DNA of 64,000 nt, taken from positions 1 through 64,000 of the forward strand of contig JAHEDW010000002.1 of NCBI GenBank assembly GCA_024641025.1, in the 5' to 3' direction. The notes beneath the pieces are model-generated. The model saw nothing but the letters and a program-made list of their open reading frames with translations. It did not search any database and was not told the DNA's origin. Both the position numbers and the translations under genes were made by a program. Positions 8,737 to 17,750 of this stretch are shown one piece after another; positions within the stretch are counted from its first letter, which is position 1; every line of letters begins with the position of its first letter. The stretch is from Gallionella sp. (GTDB lineage Bacteria > Pseudomonadota > Gammaproteobacteria > Burkholderiales > Gallionellaceae).

Positions 8737-9941
8737 GACTGATTGATGTAGCTCAATTCGCATCTGGCAGCTTGCGCGGCAGTCCGGCACGCACGCTATT
8801 GATGATGCTGGCCATGTCCATTGGCGTTGCCGCAGTAGTGGTGCTCACTGCGCTTGGAGATGGGGCAAGGCTTTATGTCATTAACCAGTTCGCTTCGCTT
8901 GGGACAAACTTGGTGATCGTTCTTCCTGGACGAACAGAAACTGCTGGTATCGGTCCAGGTATGTTGCTCGGGCAGATACCTCGAGAGATCACGCTAGATG
9001 ATGCTCAAACTATCCTGCGAAGCCGCGCAGTAAAACGTATCGCGCCCCTGACCGTGGGTTCGGCCACGATTTCGAAAGATGCACTGAACCGTGAAGTGGT
9101 GGTCCTTGGTTCAACTTCGGATTTGCTGGAAGTACGGCATATGAGCATTGGCATCGGAAAATTCCTTCCTGCTGGAGATATCTACGAAAGTACATCGGTG
9201 TGTGTGCTTGGAAACCAGATCGCGAGAGAGTTGTTTGGTAACGAACGGGCGGTGGGGCAATGGGTACGCCTTGGCGACCGGCGATTCAGGGTGATAGGTG
9301 TGCTTGAGGGGCAAGGTGAATCTATGGGGATGAGGACTGACGAACTGGTGATCGTGCCGGTAGCATCTGCGCATCAATTGTTCAACACCTCCGGCCTGTT
9401 TCGCATCTTGGTCGAGGCAAAAAATCGAGATTCCATAGAACAGGCCAGGCATGATGCAGAGCAATTCATGTTCCAGCGACATGGCGGGGAGAAGGATGTC
9501 ACAGTGATTACGCAGGATGCTGTACTTGCAACGTTCGACCGAATTCTCACCGCACTGACCATGGCAGTGGGGGGTATTGCCGCTATCAGTCTCGCTGTAG
9601 CAGGCGTGCTGATTATGAATGTGATGCTGATTGCTGTGGCACAGAGAGTCAAGGAGATTGGCCTTCTCAAGGCGCTGGGTGCGCCGGGCGTACAGATACG
9701 CAACCTATTCTTCGCTGAGGCAGCTTTGCTCTCAGGCATAGGTAGCTTGGCTGGCTTGCTACTGGGCTATACGGGAAGTACCATCATCGGACAGATCTAT
9801 CCGACTCTGCCGGTCAGTCCGCCGTGGTGGGCAGTGATTGCGGCCTGTGCCACTGCTTTGGGAACTGGCATCCTGTTCAGTGTGTGGCCTGCACGTCGCG
9901 CGGCTCGTCTTGATCCTGTAGCGGCATTGGCGGGGAGATAA
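8733..9941 (+). CDS. ABC exporter permease (MacB/FtsX family), first copy
   Basis: Membrane subunit with the MacB topology: one N-terminal membrane helix near residues 20-45, a large periplasmic core domain up to about residue 265, and three C-terminal helices forming the FtsX domain with the motif KEIGLLKALGA. Its 402 residues match stand-alone permeases that pair with a separate ATPase. It overlaps the ATPase gene by 4 bases. A related but clearly different permease follows, so the transporter is probably a heterodimer of the two. The C-terminal WPARRAARLDPVAAL is a usual ending for this family. Confidence 0.9.
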   Translation: MRLIDVAQFASGSLRGSPARTLLMMLAMSIGVAAVVVLTALGDGARLYVINQFASLGTNLVIVLPGRTETAGIGPGMLLGQIPREITLDDAQTILRSRAVKRIAPLTVGSATISKDALNREVVVLGSTSDLLEVRHMSIGIGKFLPAGDIYESTSVCVLGNQIARELFGNERAVGQWVRLGDRRFRVIGVLEGQGESMGMRTDELVIVPVASAHQLFNTSGLFRILVEAKNRDSIEQARHDAEQFMFQRHGGEKDVTVITQDAVLATFDRILTALTMAVGGIAAISLAVAGVLIMNVMLIAVAQRVKEIGLLKALGAPGVQIRNLFFAEAALLSGIGSLAGLLLGYTGSTIIGQIYPTLPVSPPWWAVIAACATALGTGILFSVWPARRAARLDPVAALAGR

Positions 9942-9952
9942 CAGGAGTGTTG

Positions 9953-11146
9953 TTGCCTGATCTTATCAAGCTGACGACTTCCAGCTTCCTGTCTTATCGC
10001 ATGCGCAGTTTCCTTACTGCGTTAGGCATCGCAATCGGTATCATGGCTGTGATCCTGCTTACTTCAATTGGCGAAGGTTTGCGCCAGTTTGTTCTAGCCG
10101 AATTTTCAGAATTTGGCACGAACATAATTACCATCCAGCCAGGAAAAACTCAGACGCAGGGGAGCAATATCGGAATATTAGGTTCGGTCAGACCCCTGAC
10201 GCTGGACGATGCAGATGTGCTGCGCCACCTACCCTATGTTGAAAATGTCAATCCCGGCCTGATGGGCAATGCTGATATTCGTGCCAACGGCAAGACTAGA
10301 CGATCCACTGTGTTTGGTGAAGGACACGCATTTTCCGAAGCGTTTACTATGAAGGTGCAGAGCGGCAGTTTCTGGCCGGATGAAGACAATGAGCAGGCAC
10401 GTGCGCTTGTCGTGCTAGGCGCAAAAGTACAACAGGAACTCTTTTCCGGGCAGAATCCGCTTGGCAGCTATCTGCGCATCGGGGGGCAACGTTATCGTGT
10501 GATCGGCGTGATGGAGCCGAAGGGACAAATACTTGGAATGGATATGGACGATGCTGTGTTCATTCCTGCAGCACGTGCGATGGAACTCTTCAACCGCCCA
10601 GGATTGATGGAGATCAATGTCAGCTATCGTGCGAGTGCTGATGAGAAAGTGGTCATACGAATGATCACTGATCGACTCAAGGAAAAGCATGGGAGTGAGG
10701 ATTTCACCATTATTTCTCAAGAACAAGCCCTCGAAGTATTGAGCTCCGTGCTTGATGTCATTACTTTCGCTGTTGGGGCTCTGGGTGGTATCTCGCTGCT
10801 GGTCGGTGCTGTGGGTATCCTGACCATCATGACCATGGCAGTAACTGAGCGTACGTCAGAGATCGGTTTGCTGCGTGCGCTTGGGGCGCAACAGCGCCAG
10901 ATTCTGACTTTGTTCCTTGGTGAAGCGATGCTGCTGTCTTCTTTGGGTGGATTTGCTGGATTGGCAATGGGGGTGGGTATAGCACAGGTCCTTCATTTGT
11001 TTGCGCCATCACTCCCGGTGCATACCCCTTGGTTGTTTGCTTTGCTTGCTGAGTTGAGCGCGATCAGCATTGGACTAGTTGCAGGGGTTACACCAGCGAT
11101 GCGTGCAGCACGCCTTGACCCCGTTGAGGCTTTGCATGCTGAATAA
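9953..11146 (+). CDS. ABC exporter permease (MacB/FtsX family), second copy
   Basis: Second permease of the operon, about 397 residues, with the same plan as its neighbour: an N-terminal helix near residues 15-40, a periplasmic core domain, and an FtsX domain with TSEIGLLRALGAQ and the ending RAARLDPVEAL. The start is uncertain. AGGAG at 9943-9947 serves well for a TTG at 9953, while the in-frame GTG at 9947 lies inside that ribosome-binding site. The two permeases are similar in motif but diverged, consistent with an old duplication giving a heterodimeric exporter. The 3' end overlaps the start of earP by 11 bases in another frame. Confidence 0.88.
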   Translation: MPDLIKLTTSSFLSYRMRSFLTALGIAIGIMAVILLTSIGEGLRQFVLAEFSEFGTNIITIQPGKTQTQGSNIGILGSVRPLTLDDADVLRHLPYVENVNPGLMGNADIRANGKTRRSTVFGEGHAFSEAFTMKVQSGSFWPDEDNEQARALVVLGAKVQQELFSGQNPLGSYLRIGGQRYRVIGVMEPKGQILGMDMDDAVFIPAARAMELFNRPGLMEINVSYRASADEKVVIRMITDRLKEKHGSEDFTIISQEQALEVLSSVLDVITFAVGALGGISLLVGAVGILTIMTMAVTERTSEIGLLRALGAQQRQILTLFLGEAMLLSSLGGFAGLAMGVGIAQVLHLFAPSLPVHTPWLFALLAELSAISIGLVAGVTPAMRAARLDPVEALHAE

Positions 11147-12431
11147 ATCATGCGATATCTTCTGCAATGTCATCGATAACTTTGGTGATATTGGCGTGTG
11201 CTGGCGACTTGCGCGGCAATTGATGATGGAGCATGGTCTAGACGTAAGACTTTGGGTGGATGACCTTTCCAGTTTTGCAAAGCTGTGTCATGAAGCAGAT
11301 AGTTCAGCAACGATACAAAAGTGTCAGGGTGTGATGGTTTACCTATGGAGTGAGCCGTTTCCTGACGTACTCCCTGCCGATGTGGTGATTGAAGCGTTTT
11401 CGTGCAAATTGCCGCATACCTATGTAACTGCGATGGCAAGAATCGCTGAGCAAATCGACCTGAATGAGAAGATTGAGGCGAGTCGAAAGGAACTAGGCGT
11501 AACGGGTAATGTGAATCGGTACAATGAAGGAGAAGTGATTACAGGAAGCAATGTAGCTCCACCGTTGATCGGTCGAAAGCCTGCGTGGATCAACCTTGAA
11601 TATCTAAGCGCAGAAAATTGGGTCGAAAGTCACCATAAACTGCCATCCCCACACCCTTTCTTGCCATTGACGAAGTATTTCTTTTTTCCGGGATTTTCCA
11701 GCAAGACAGGTGGCTTGTTGCTTGAGCGGGATTTGTTGACACGCCGTGATGCTTTTCAGCGAGATACCGAGCAGAAACGGGCGTTCTGGCAGTCTATTAA
11801 CATGGAAGTTCCAAAATCAGAGAAATTGAAAATCTCTCTATTTGCCTATGAGAATGCAGCACTAGGAGGATTGTTCGACGTTTGGCAATCCGGTGAACAG
11901 TCGATACTTTGCTTGGTGCCGGAAGGACGTATCCTGAAGGAGGTCGGCCAATATTTTGGGGATGATTCGCCAATCGTTGGAAGCGCTTATTCTTGTGGAA
12001 GCCTCGATGTGCGCGTTTTGCCTTTTATTGAGCAGGATCGTTACGATGAACTTCTGTGGGCTTGCGATGTCAATTTCGTCCGTGGCGAGGATTCCTTTGT
12101 TCGAGCGCAGTGGGCAGGAAAACCATTTATCTGGCAGATTTATCCGCAGCACGATGAAGTGCACTTGAAAAAGTTAGATGCTTTCCTCACCTTATATGGC
12201 AAGCAGCTCGGCGAATTCGGAAGTCAGGCAGTCAACAGTTTGTTTAACGCATGGAGCATTGAGAAAGGGGCAGGGCTTGCGTGGCCTGCATTTATATCAG
12301 CGCGTGGTGAGATTGAGCGCCACACGCGACAATGGGCAAGGCATTTGGCCGAAAACAACTTGGCGTTGAATCTGCTGGATTTTTCGCGGGAAATCGGTAG
12401 AATGCGCGCCTTCAAAATTGAAGGGCAGTAA
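11136..12431 (+). CDS. earP: Protein-arginine rhamnosyltransferase for elongation factor P
   Basis: Transfers rhamnose from dTDP-rhamnose to a single arginine of EF-P, which activates the factor for translation through polyproline stretches. The 431 residues show the family N-terminus [23 protein letters not shown]. The two aspartates at positions 14 and 18 correspond to those needed in Pseudomonas EarP. Further on are [18 protein letters not shown] and, in the nucleotide-sugar pocket, [25 protein letters not shown]. The ATG at 11136 matches the family start; it lies inside the end of the preceding permease gene. efp follows after 2 bases, so modifying enzyme and target are co-expressed. Confidence 0.95.
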   Translation: MLNKSCDIFCNVIDNFGDIGVCWRLARQLMMEHGLDVRLWVDDLSSFAKLCHEADSSATIQKCQGVMVYLWSEPFPDVLPADVVIEAFSCKLPHTYVTAMARIAEQIDLNEKIEASRKELGVTGNVNRYNEGEVITGSNVAPPLIGRKPAWINLEYLSAENWVESHHKLPSPHPFLPLTKYFFFPGFSSKTGGLLLERDLLTRRDAFQRDTEQKRAFWQSINMEVPKSEKLKISLFAYENAALGGLFDVWQSGEQSILCLVPEGRILKEVGQYFGDDSPIVGSAYSCGSLDVRVLPFIEQDRYDELLWACDVNFVRGEDSFVRAQWAGKPFIWQIYPQHDEVHLKKLDAFLTLYGKQLGEFGSQAVNSLFNAWSIEKGAGLAWPAFISARGEIERHTRQWARHLAENNLALNLLDFSREIGRMRAFKIEGQ

Positions 12432-12433
12432 TC

Positions 12434-12988
12434 ATGAAAACAGCACAAGAACTTCGCGCGGGTAACGTCATCATGGTCGGCAACGATCCGATGGTCATAC
12501 TAAAAGCGGAATATAGCCGATCAGGCCGTAACGGTTCGGTGGTCAAGATGAAGATGAAAAATTTGCTTACCGAGTCGGCAAAGGAAAATGTATATAGCGC
12601 GGATGATAAATTCGACCAGATCATACTAGACCGCAAGGAATGCACCTATTCATACTTCGCGGATCCGATGTACGTGTTCATGGATGGCGATTACAACCAA
12701 TACGAGATCGAATCCGAAAGCATGGGCGATTCAATCAACTACATCGAGGATGGCATGCCTTGCGAAGTTGTTTTCTACAACGAGAAAGCGATCTCTGTGG
12801 AGTTGCCAAACACTATCGTTCGTGAAGTTGTATATACCGAGCCTGCCGTTCGTGGAGATACTTCTGGCAAAGTGATGAAGCCAGCCAAGATTAATACCGG
12901 CTTTGAGTTGCCAGTCGCAGCATTCATCGAGATTGGCGACAAGATAGAAATCGATACACGCACAAATGAATTCAAGAAGCGTGCTTAA
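12434..12988 (+). CDS. efp: Translation elongation factor P (arginine type)
   Basis: Binds the ribosome between the P and E sites and relieves stalling at consecutive prolines. The 184 residues cover the KOW-like domain I and two OB domains. The modified loop reads SRSGRNGS with arginine at position 32 instead of the lysine of E. coli, exactly the residue glycosylated by EarP. This agrees with the adjacent earP gene and with the absence here of epmA or epmB. The gene is 2 bases downstream of earP and is followed by a strong terminator, so it ends the operon that begins with the ABC exporter or with earP. Confidence 0.98.
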   Translation: MKTAQELRAGNVIMVGNDPMVILKAEYSRSGRNGSVVKMKMKNLLTESAKENVYSADDKFDQIILDRKECTYSYFADPMYVFMDGDYNQYEIESESMGDSINYIEDGMPCEVVFYNEKAISVELPNTIVREVVYTEPAVRGDTSGKVMKPAKINTGFELPVAAFIEIGDKIEIDTRTNEFKKRA

Positions 12989-13010
12989 TGCTTTAACAGT
13001 TATCTAACAT

Positions 13011-13040
13011 AAGGCCAACCGAAAGGTTGGCCTTTTTGTT
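13011..13040 (+). terminator. Rho-independent terminator after efp
   Basis: A perfect 10-base stem AAGGCCAACC with GGTTGGCCTT around a GAAA tetraloop is followed by a T-rich run, 23 bases after the efp stop codon. Confidence 0.92.
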
Positions 13041-13105
13041 TCTGAGTCGTGAACGACAATTTACTATATTGAAGCAGAAGGCCAAGTTTATACTGTTAAG
13101 CAAAC

Positions 13106-13136
13106 ACTCGACCGCGAGTTGCCGATTCGGTGAATC
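13106..13136 (+). promoter_or_regulatory. Two adjacent small hairpins before the CDF exporter gene
   Basis: ACTCG-ACCG-CGAGT at 13106-13119 and GATTC-GGT-GAATC at 13124-13136 are two exact inverted repeats side by side, 28 bases before the start codon of the metal exporter. A TATACT at 13089-13094 could be the minus-10 box, which would place both hairpins in the leader RNA or at an operator just downstream of the start site. Confidence 0.3.
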
Positions 13137-13163
13137 TGGAACAGATATTTCAAGGATTTCTTG

Positions 13164-14135
13164 ATGACTAAAATAATTACCGCTGAGAACCTGATCCATA
13201 CCCATCGATTCGACGATGGGAACCCGCTTGCCGAGAAGAATACACTAAGGGTTGCTACACTTACTGCGCTGATGATGGTGATTGAGATCGCCGGTGGTTG
13301 GTATTACAACTCCATGGCTTTGCTGGCTGATGGTTGGCACATGAGTTCACACACATTTGCGATGGGGTTGTCCGTTCTTGCCTATGTAAGTGCCAGGAAA
13401 TACGCGCATGACCCCCGATTCTCTTTTGGAACATGGAAGATAGAAGTTCTCGGTGGTTATACCAGCGCGGTTTTTCTGGTAATGGTGGCCGGGTTGATGG
13501 TCTATCAGTCAATTGAAAGATTGATTTCCCCAAGCGTCATCCAATATGACCATGCTATCGTAATAGCGATCGTCGGACTGCTGGTCAATCTTGTTTCAGC
13601 CTGGCTCCTGAAGGACGGTCATCATCACGATCATGGACATCACCATGGCCATGATCATCATCACGGTCATCACGACCTAAACCTGCGTTCTGCCTACTTG
13701 CACGTGCTAGCAGATGCAGCTACATCGGTACTGGCCATTTTTGCCTTATTCGGCGGAAAATTGTGGGGGGCGGTTTGGCTGGATCCGGTAATGGGCCTGA
13801 TAGGTGCGACGCTTGTCTCAGTGTGGGCGTATGGTTTGTTGCGTGATACCAGTCGCGTTCTGTTGGATGCGGAGATGAATGCTCCCGTAGTGGCCGAGAT
13901 ACGTGAAGTGATTGCAGAATCGCCGGTCAAGGCGCAGATCTGTGATCTACATGTTTGGCGAGTTGGCAAGGGCAAATATGCCTGTATTCTAAGCCTTGCG
14001 ACGGTCGACGATGTTACGCCGGAATATTACAGGGATCAGCTAAGTATTCATGAAGAACTGGTACATATCTCTGTAGAGATAAATCGGGTAGATGAACTCA
14101 GGGGAGTAACTAGAACAGCATCGAATTACGCATAA
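13164..14135 (+). CDS. dmeF: Cation diffusion facilitator metal exporter (DmeF-like)
   Basis: Inner-membrane antiporter that removes divalent metal ions from the cytoplasm, in DmeF-type members mainly cobalt and nickel. The 323 residues have six membrane helices and a C-terminal cytoplasmic domain. The start of the transport domain reads NSMALLADGWHMSSHTFAMG, with the helix II site formed by His and Asp residues; helix V carries the paired site LHVLADAATS. Between helices IV and V is a long histidine-rich loop with about a dozen histidines in 20 residues, usual for DmeF and Zn/Ni carriers. ATG 13164 is preferred to the TTG at 13161 because AAGGA ends 7 bases before it. The exact metal is an inference. 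Confidence 0.85.
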   Translation: MTKIITAENLIHTHRFDDGNPLAEKNTLRVATLTALMMVIEIAGGWYYNSMALLADGWHMSSHTFAMGLSVLAYVSARKYAHDPRFSFGTWKIEVLGGYTSAVFLVMVAGLMVYQSIERLISPSVIQYDHAIVIAIVGLLVNLVSAWLLKDGHHHDHGHHHGHDHHHGHHDLNLRSAYLHVLADAATSVLAIFALFGGKLWGAVWLDPVMGLIGATLVSVWAYGLLRDTSRVLLDAEMNAPVVAEIREVIAESPVKAQICDLHVWRVGKGKYACILSLATVDDVTPEYYRDQLSIHEELVHISVEINRVDELRGVTRTASNYA

Positions 14136-14163
14136 CGTCAACAATCTTCGTTGATTCGTTTAG

Positions 14164-15096
14164 TTACGCCTTTTTTTGTGCAAGCAACCTTTCTGATTTT
14201 TCCACGATACCACCCCGCTTTAGCATTGCTAGATGCTTTTCCTCACTCTGCTTCGTGATTTGGGTCAAGTAGGTGATGTTCTTATCGATCGAATCAAGGT
14301 AGAAATTTTTTTCTATTCCATAGACAGCCTTGAAGTGGAATGCTAGTCGTTTATTGATTCCACCAAGATCGTTTTCTAGCTTCATGCGAATTCTGTCGTA
14401 AAAGGCTTGAGTTCTTGCCAGCATGTCGTGGATGCTTTCATAGTTTCCGAAGTTCGCTTCCTCGAATTCCAGATACAGGAACAGCAGTTTTTCAAGGTAG
14501 GTGCGATCAGCCATCTGACCGGTCAGGTCCGCGCTGCTGACGATTTGGCCAAGCAGATGGGTACGCTCATCGGGAAAATCGATTTCAGGCACACTTTCCG
14601 CCGGGTCAGTGCAGCGGATAATGAAATTCAGTGAGTCTGCCAGAATAGTTGGAAAACCATGCTCGGTTATATAGCGTTTTGTGAATTTAATGCCACGACC
14701 GACGTGTGACAAAGTGTATTGCGCGCCAGTTCCCGTCTCCCAACCGATGCGCTGGGCATAACCGATATCGTGCAACAATGCGCCCATCATGATTATGGTC
14801 AATTCCAAGTCGGTTAACCGGGTGCCGGAAATATGCACCCCATGCATCAATCTCACAGCACACAGGAATACGTCCAAGGTGTGGTGCAGATCGTGGTAGA
14901 GGGTCCTGATCTGGCAATAGCCAGGGAACTCGCCGCGGAACAGTCGCACGACATCATCAAATGTGGTTTGCGCTATGGTGGAATCATAATCAGGGCTTAT
15001 GAGCTTGATTATATTGCTTGCCTTTAGCCATACCTGATCAGGGTCGCTGTTAGTGAATAGACTGTTGATGTCGGAATGTGAGGGGGCTTTCTTCAT
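14164..15096 (-). CDS. HD-domain phosphohydrolase, function unknown
   Basis: A 310-residue soluble protein with a metal-dependent HD phosphohydrolase core. The visible ligands are the histidines in YHDLHHTLDVF near residue 70, the HD pair in GALLHDIGYAQ near 110, and a further histidine in YTLSHVGRG. The pattern is nearer to the cyclic-nucleotide phosphodiesterase type of HD domain than to HD-GYP, since no GYP motif is present. The C-terminal 100 residues are helical and charged. It converges on the CDF exporter gene. The natural substrate cannot be told from sequence; a nucleotide or cyclic nucleotide is likely. Confidence 0.7.
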   Translation of the reverse strand: MKKAPSHSDINSLFTNSDPDQVWLKASNIIKLISPDYDSTIAQTTFDDVVRLFRGEFPGYCQIRTLYHDLHHTLDVFLCAVRLMHGVHISGTRLTDLELTIIMMGALLHDIGYAQRIGWETGTGAQYTLSHVGRGIKFTKRYITEHGFPTILADSLNFIIRCTDPAESVPEIDFPDERTHLLGQIVSSADLTGQMADRTYLEKLLFLYLEFEEANFGNYESIHDMLARTQAFYDRIRMKLENDLGGINKRLAFHFKAVYGIEKNFYLDSIDKNITYLTQITKQSEEKHLAMLKRGGIVEKSERLLAQKKA

Positions 15097-15176
15097 TGCC
15101 GACTGAATGCTCTAATTTAATTCAGTTGCAGAAACAGCTTTTTGCCGAATCTTTTCTGTCGGCCAGAAATACAACT

Positions 15177-15200
15177 TAACGCCACCTTGCGGTGGCGCTA
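15177..15200 (-). terminator. Stable hairpin downstream of the small membrane-protein gene
   Basis: On the minus strand GCGCCACC pairs with GGTGGCGT around a GCAA tetraloop, and flanking TTA and TAA extend the stem. It lies about 25 bases after the stop codon of the 60-residue gene. There is no U-run, so termination is doubtful; it may only protect the RNA end. Confidence 0.35.
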
Positions 15201-15224
15201 AATAATGTATGCATTGCTGAATTG

Positions 15225-15407
15225 TCACTTCTGCTCGGAGGAGGGTAAAGTGGAATCCATGATGTCGCCGGCTGCCCATCCGACAATGAATACGCCTATT
15301 AGTACACACATCATGCCGACAGCCATGTTAAATACCAGTCCACCCAATAGCCAAAGTATCGCTGCCGCGACACAAGCCAGTACGAGTCTTAGAGATTTGT
15401 AATCCAT
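15225..15407 (-). CDS. Small hydrophobic membrane protein
   Basis: A 60-residue protein with two predicted membrane helices, at about residues 6-24 and 27-45, separated by a very short turn, and a hydrophilic acidic tail. The ATG at 15407 is preceded by AAAGG at a proper distance. The composition (many Ala, Val, Leu and Gly in two clean blocks) argues for a real membrane protein rather than a chance frame. I do not recognise a family. It lies alone between the HD-domain gene and the kelch gene on the same strand. Confidence 0.55.
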   Translation of the reverse strand: MDYKSLRLVLACVAAAILWLLGGLVFNMAVGMMCVLIGVFIVGWAAGDIMDSTLPSSEQK

Positions 15408-15603
15408 CCTGTTCGCCTTTCAAATAATCATTGATCTACCCCGGATTGTTGCCGGTACTGGGCAAATAATACCGCAATGTTCCGAGAAAGTGTTCATCAG
15501 GCAACAAAATGGAGCTAAGTGGCTGTGCTTATTATATGTTCTGGCTTGCTGTTGCATGAAAGCATGTACCCTAGAACCGGATTGATTTTGATTCCGGTTA
15601 CCC

Positions 15604-17484
15604 TTAACTGTATAGCTCGGCACTGGCGAGTGAGACATTTTCAGCATCCCTTCCTCCGGTTACCAGTACGCTACCATCTAGTAACAAATTAGCTGTGTGA
15701 TAGTCTCGTGCTGTATCAAGACTGTCTGTCATGCTCCATTGTCCGGTAGCAGGGTCATACAACTCGGCACTGGCGAGACTTTCATTTGCAGTGTCCTTGC
15801 CACCCATAACCAGTACTTTGCCGCTAGGCAGCAGGCTGGCAGCATGGCCATACCGTGCCGTGATAAGACTGCCTGTCTCACGCCAGCGGGAAGTTGGATC
15901 GTACAACTCGACGCTGTCAAGACAGGCACTCGCTGTATTTCTTCCGCCAGCAACTAGCATTTTTCCGCCGGGCAACTGCGTCGCTGTATATCGGTATCGT
16001 GCTACGTTGATATAGGCCGCTGCCCGCCAGGAATTTGTCGCAGGTTCGAATTGCTCGGCGTTATCTAAAGAACCCCTCACATTCCTTCCTCCCATCACAA
16101 TCACTGTGCCATCGTTCATCAGCATGGAGCCATGGCGGTAGCGTGCGGTGGAGAGTTTCACATAGGTGCGCCAAGTTCCAGTTGCAGGGTCAAACAATTC
16201 GGTGCTGGACAAGGCGTCCTTCGCATTTCTCCCCCCAGTTACAAGCACCTTGCCATCGGGCATCAAGATGGCGGAGTGATAACCGCGGGCAATTGAGAGA
16301 CTCCCCGTCTGGCTCCATGAACCTGTCGTCGGGTCGTATAGCTCGGCACTTCCAAGAACACCGATTTCATCATTCCATCCGCCTGCCACCAGCACCCTGC
16401 CATCTTGCAGCAGGGTGGCGGTGTGGTAGCCGCGCGCCGTCATGAGGCTGCCCGATGGACGCCAACCCGTAGCGGTCGGGTTATAAAACTCGGTATTGGC
16501 AAGACTGATATTCGTTACGTCCTTTCCGCCTGCCAACATTACACGGCCGTCTGGCAACAAGCTGTCAGAGTGGCCATATCGCGCAGTAACGAGACCGGGA
16601 GTCGAGCTCCATTTTCCGGTCACGGGATCATATCTTTCGGTACTTGCAAGACTGATATTCCCACTATCTCTGCCCCCCGCTACTAGCACATTGCCGCTTG
16701 GTAACAAAGTGGCGGTGTGGCCGTAACGTGCCTTGGACAGGCTGGTTGTCTCGCACCAGTTCTCTGTGGATGGGTCATATATTTCAGCGCTGTCGATCGC
16801 ACCGGAAATACTGATTCCACCAGCAACCAGTACGTTTCCATTTGGAAGCAGTGTGGAAGTATGACGATAACGTGCAACGATGAGATTTGCCGTGATGCTC
16901 CATGTGCCGGTGGCAGGATCGTACAGCTCGGCACTGTTTATACCGCCGACCGCATCCCTTCCGCCGATAACCAGCACCTTGCCATCCGTGAGCAAGACGG
17001 CAGTGTGGTAGCCACGCGCCGTGGTAAGGCTCCCCGTGACGCTCCAGGTGTCCGATACAGGATCGAACACCTCAGCACTGGCAAGGCTGCTGAATCCCGC
17101 CCCGATTCCACCCACCACAAGTACCTTGCCGTCTGCCAGCAAGGTTGCAGTATGGTAGCCTCTTGGCGTGGAGAGAAAGGCAGTCTCAGTCCAAGACACT
17201 GCAGTTGGATCGAAAATTTCAGCGCCTTGTAGTACGCCTCCCGTACTCCATCCTCCCGTAACAAGAACTTTCCCATCTGGCAGCAAGGAGGCGGTGTGAT
17301 AGTAGCGCGCAGTTGAGAGGTTTGCCGTTTCGCTCCAACGCTCGGTAACCGGGTCGAAAAGTTCTGCGCTGGAGAGGGTTCCCTCCTTACCCCATCCCCC
17401 TGCTGCCAGTATCAGGCCACTGGGCAACATAGTGACGGTATGGGACTCTCGTGCCGAGGTAAGGTCGGTTTGGAGCAATTTCAT
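15604..17484 (-). CDS. Kelch-repeat protein with 13 tandem repeats
   Basis: The 626 residues consist almost entirely of 13 kelch repeats of about 48 residues. Each has the pattern ARxxHTxxLLPDGKVLVxGG, a variable loop, SAELYDPxTxxW and a threonine/serine-rich turn. Such repeats fold as beta-propeller blades, so 13 would make two propellers of six or seven blades. The last unit stops at AELYS and may be completed by the N-terminal segment. There is no signal peptide or membrane segment, so as annotated it is cytoplasmic, whereas many bacterial kelch proteins are exported. The start overlaps the stop of a small upstream frame in an ATGA junction. A ligand or binding partner cannot be inferred. 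Confidence 0.88.
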   Translation of the reverse strand: MKLLQTDLTSARESHTVTMLPSGLILAAGGWGKEGTLSSAELFDPVTERWSETANLSTARYYHTASLLPDGKVLVTGGWSTGGVLQGAEIFDPTAVSWTETAFLSTPRGYHTATLLADGKVLVVGGIGAGFSSLASAEVFDPVSDTWSVTGSLTTARGYHTAVLLTDGKVLVIGGRDAVGGINSAELYDPATGTWSITANLIVARYRHTSTLLPNGNVLVAGGISISGAIDSAEIYDPSTENWCETTSLSKARYGHTATLLPSGNVLVAGGRDSGNISLASTERYDPVTGKWSSTPGLVTARYGHSDSLLPDGRVMLAGGKDVTNISLANTEFYNPTATGWRPSGSLMTARGYHTATLLQDGRVLVAGGWNDEIGVLGSAELYDPTTGSWSQTGSLSIARGYHSAILMPDGKVLVTGGRNAKDALSSTELFDPATGTWRTYVKLSTARYRHGSMLMNDGTVIVMGGRNVRGSLDNAEQFEPATNSWRAAAYINVARYRYTATQLPGGKMLVAGGRNTASACLDSVELYDPTSRWRETGSLITARYGHAASLLPSGKVLVMGGKDTANESLASAELYDPATGQWSMTDSLDTARDYHTANLLLDGSVLVTGGRDAENVSLASAELYS

Positions 17485-17693
17485 TTTTCAACATCCAGCA
17501 TAAGAGCATTAATGAAGTAGGCGTTAACAGTTTCAATCATTGAAGCTGTTGTCCGAAGTTGTATTTCTTTCGCATAGCAAGTTAGATCATTGTTACCCGA
17601 ATGTTTCCAAATAAGCGAAATATTTTGAGTCACTTCGGCTTGGCATCTCACGAAATATTGTTGGAATCTCAAGGGCCAATTTATTTCATCCAA
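17481..17693 (-). CDS. Small reading frame coupled to the kelch gene (doubtful)
   Basis: A 70-residue frame whose TGA stop overlaps the ATG of the kelch gene as ATGA, the classic sign of translational coupling. Against it, the start would be TTG at 17693 with no visible ribosome-binding site, and the product is unlike any family I know and has no membrane segment. It may be a real short leader gene, or a remnant of a longer N-terminal part of the kelch protein separated by a frameshift. Confidence 0.3.
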   Translation of the reverse strand: MDEINWPLRFQQYFVRCQAEVTQNISLIWKHSGNNDLTCYAKEIQLRTTASMIETVNAYFINALMLDVEK

Positions 17694-17750
17694 GTGTCTA
17701 GGTCAAATAATTAAGGGCTTTTATCGATAGCTTGTTGAAGGTCAGACAGC

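Noticed and set aside
15604-17484. Regularly spaced repeats considered as a CRISPR array or noncoding tandem repeat.
   Set aside because: The period is about 145 bases and the units are diverged coding repeats in one open frame, translating to kelch blades.
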